DNA from: Methylotenera sp.
GTDB taxonomy: Bacteria; Pseudomonadota; Gammaproteobacteria; Burkholderiales; Methylophilaceae
Direction: 5' to 3'
Assembly: GCA_005791685.1 (NCBI GenBank)
Contig: SXVG01000127.1
Location: forward strand, 1-15,320
Length of the DNA stretch: 15,320 nt
Part shown: in pieces, positions 13,861-15,320 of the stretch
Position numbering within the stretch: position 1 is the stretch's first letter
How the letters are laid out: every line of letters begins with the position of its first letter
Position numbers and translations under genes: made by a program
Notes under the pieces: model-generated
What the model was told of the DNA's origin: nothing
Seen by the model: the letters and a program-made list of their open reading frames with translations, nothing else
The model's database searches: none

Positions 13861-14507
13861 TGACAGAATCAACTGAAATGGCATGGCGTGAACAGCTTTT
13901 GGCCAGCACCCAGCAATTGGCGGCATTGGGCCTGAACAAAGGCACGTCAGGTAATCTCAGCGTGCGCACTGACTCGGGTTTTTTGCTGACGCCGTCTGGC
14001 ATGAATGTGGCGCAGATGGATGCGAATAGCATGGTGAAAATGCAATGGGACGGTGGCTTTGAGCTGGGTAAAAAACCCTCCAGTGAGTGGCGTTTCCATA
14101 GGGATATTTTGCTAGCCAAACCGGAAATCAATGCGGTGGTGCATACCCACAGCACGTTTGCCACTACCTTGGCCTGTTTGCATAAAGCCATTCCAGCTTT
14201 TCATTACATGATAGCCATTGCCGGTGGCGACAGCATAGAATGTGCCGACTACGCTTTATTTGGCAGCCAAGCCTTATCGGACAATGCGCTGTTGGCCTTG
14301 TCTGAACGTAAAGCCTGTTTGCTGGCCAACCATGGCATGATAGCCTTGGGCCGGGATTTGCCGCATGCCTTGTCTGTGACTTTGGAGGTGGAAAATCTAG
14401 CCGAACAATATTGGCGCACCTTGCAAGTGGGCGAGCCCAAGCTATTAAGCTCGGCCGAAATGCGTGAAGTGTTTAGCCAATTTAAGGGTTACGCTGACTG
14501 GGGCTAG
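13860..14507 (+). CDS. Class II aldolase, FucA-like; probable methylthioribulose-1-phosphate / 5-deoxyribulose-1-phosphate aldolase (DHAP shunt)
   Basis: This 215-residue zinc aldolase resembles L-fuculose-1-phosphate aldolase (FucA) far more than MtnB dehydratase. It shares LGLNKGTSGNLSVR (23-36), LTPSGM, PSSEWRFHRDI (73-83), VVHTHS (93-98), IPAFHYMIAIAGGDSI (111-126), YALFGS, LLANHGMIA and the closing FKGY. By alignment with E. coli FucA, Glu76 is the catalytic acid, His95, His97 and His158 bind zinc, and Tyr116 and Tyr211 match its active-site tyrosines. The ATG at 13860 overlaps the mtnA stop by one base; a GTG one codon earlier is possible. Since its partner is mtnA and no fuc genes are near, the likely reaction is cleavage of the MtnA product to DHAP and methylthioacetaldehyde (or acetaldehyde), as known for the Ald2 aldolase of Rhodospirillum rubrum and some E. 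coli. Family is certain; substrate is inferred. Automated labels of mtnB or fucA would be less apt. Confidence 0.85.
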   Translation: MTESTEMAWREQLLASTQQLAALGLNKGTSGNLSVRTDSGFLLTPSGMNVAQMDANSMVKMQWDGGFELGKKPSSEWRFHRDILLAKPEINAVVHTHSTFATTLACLHKAIPAFHYMIAIAGGDSIECADYALFGSQALSDNALLALSERKACLLANHGMIALGRDLPHALSVTLEVENLAEQYWRTLQVGEPKLLSSAEMREVFSQFKGYADWG

Positions 14508-14516
14508 GTCGGCGTT

Positions 14517-14551
14517 AAGTCTGGCCACGGCTCACGGCTGTAGCCAGACTT
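14517..14551. terminator. Hairpin between the convergent aldolase gene and acs
   Basis: AAGTCTGGC (14517-14525) and GCCAGACTT (14543-14551) form a perfect 9-bp stem. The loop contains CACGGCT twice in tandem (14526-14539). It lies in the 51-bp gap between two convergent genes, where a bidirectional terminator is expected. Neither strand has a proper T-run after the stem, so it may act as a transcript-end or RNA-stabilising hairpin rather than a classic intrinsic terminator. Confidence 0.5.
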
Positions 14552-14558
14552 CACTTAA

Positions 14559-15320
14559 TTAACGTATCACTTCTTTGAGTTGTTCTAATATCGCTGGGTT
14601 TTCTAAGGTGGAAAGATCGGACGTGATCTCTTCGCCCTTGGCTAGGTTGCGCAACAAGCGACGCATGATTTTACCTGAGCGGGTTTTAGGTAAATTGTCA
14701 CCAAAGCGAATTTCATCGGGCTTAGCTATCGGGCCAATTTCTTTCCCCACCCAGTCACGTAATTGTGCGACGATTTGTTTGGCGGTATCTCCCTCAGGTC
14801 TAGCGCCCTTTAGCACCACGTAAGCCACCACCGACTCGCCTTTGATGTCATGCGGTTTGCCTACCACCGCCGCTTCCGCCACCAAGGGGTTGGATACCAG
14901 CGCCGATTCAATTTCCATGGTGCCTAAGCGATGACCGGATACATTTAATACGTCGTCTATGCGGCCCATGATGGTGAAGAAACCGGTTTTGGCATCGCGT
15001 ATGGCGCCGTCACCAGCCAAATAGGTGGTGCCTCCCAAATCTAAGGGGTAGTAGCTAGACTTATAGCGCTCTGGGTCGTTATAGATGGTGCGTATCATGG
15101 ATGGCCAAGGTTTTTTAATGACTAATAAACCGCCTGTGCCCCAAGGCACGTCTTTGCCGGTTTCGTCGACCACGTCTATGTCTATGCCAGGGAAGGGTAA
15201 GGTGCAAGAGCCTGGCACCAGGGCTGTGGCGCCGGGCAGTGGGGTGATGACATGGCCACCTGTTTCGGTTTGCCAGAAGGTGTCGACGATGGGGCAGCGA
15301 CTGCCACCGACATTCTCGTA
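14559..15320 (-). CDS. acs: Acetyl-CoA synthetase (C-terminal part, runs off right edge)
   Basis: The last 253 residues of an AMP-forming acetate-CoA ligase are present; the N-terminal part lies beyond the window. The enzyme makes acetyl-CoA from acetate, ATP and CoA through acetyl-AMP. Visible motifs include VDTFWQTETGGHVITPLPGA (fragment residues 12-31), GTTYLAGDGA, GFFTIMGRIDDVLNVSGHRLGTMEIESAL (hinge and core), PHDIKGE, and LPKTRSGKIMRRLLRN, whose lysine (fragment 217) is the conserved catalytic and acetylation-regulated residue (K609 in Salmonella). The Trp just before QTETGG, which closes the acetate pocket, is kept; the preceding position is Phe instead of the usual Trp. The open frame continues unbroken to the window edge, so translation from 15218 is not a true start. 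It converges on the mtnA-aldolase pair. Confidence 0.94.
   Translation of the reverse strand, partial: YENVGGSRCPIVDTFWQTETGGHVITPLPGATALVPGSCTLPFPGIDIDVVDETGKDVPWGTGGLLVIKKPWPSMIRTIYNDPERYKSSYYPLDLGGTTYLAGDGAIRDAKTGFFTIMGRIDDVLNVSGHRLGTMEIESALVSNPLVAEAAVVGKPHDIKGESVVAYVVLKGARPEGDTAKQIVAQLRDWVGKEIGPIAKPDEIRFGDNLPKTRSGKIMRRLLRNLAKGEEITSDLSTLENPAILEQLKEVIR

Noticed and set aside
13860..14507. Calling the aldolase mtnB because it follows mtnA
   Set aside because: Sequence matches FucA-type aldolase blocks along its whole length and lacks the MtnB pattern; MtnB belongs to the same superfamily, so the neighbour alone is misleading.

Overview
This 15.3 kb window is a gene-dense stretch of ordinary chromosome, about half G+C, most likely from a betaproteobacterium. 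The run glyA-nrdR-(small membrane protein)-ribD, the RibD N-terminus, the glyA sequence type and a stand-alone iscX all point that way. I cannot name the genus, and a gammaproteobacterium is not excluded.

Layout, left to right. Positions 1-5948 are on the minus strand: the N-terminal part of a YchJ/SEC-C protein (off the left edge), prfC (release factor 3) broken by one in-frame amber codon, and a polyamine ABC-transporter operon potF-potG-potH-potI with overlapping or nearly abutting genes. A 242-bp divergent region with two hairpin-like dyads separates potF from pgm (alpha-phosphoglucomutase, plus strand). pgm ends 2 bp from the convergent iscX. From 8244 to about 12540 a plus-strand cluster runs glyA, nrdR, a small unknown membrane protein, ribD and a TatD-family hydrolase, closed by a likely intrinsic terminator. 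A 264-bp AT-rich spacer carrying two DnaA-box sequences follows. Then comes a two-gene operon: mtnA and a FucA-like class II aldolase. The C-terminal part of acs (acetyl-CoA synthetase) converges on it from the right edge.

Functional links. potFGHI imports putrescine or a related polyamine. glyA feeds one-carbon metabolism, nrdR represses ribonucleotide reductase genes, and ribD begins riboflavin synthesis. mtnA plus the FucA-type aldolase matches the two last steps of the DHAP shunt for the SAM by-products methylthioadenosine and 5'-deoxyadenosine, rather than the classical mtnB route of methionine salvage.

Most noteworthy points: (1) the amber codon at position 44 of an otherwise full-length prfC; (2) a 98-bp array of 14 heptamers of two types between glyA and nrdR, ending 5 nt from the nrdR start and leaving no Shine-Dalgarno, with inverted copies just upstream that could pair with it in several registers; (3) the DnaA-box AT-rich spacer before mtnA; (4) the mtnA-aldolase pair. 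No tRNA, rRNA, insertion sequence, prophage or CRISPR array was seen, and no gene-free stretch exceeds 300 bases.
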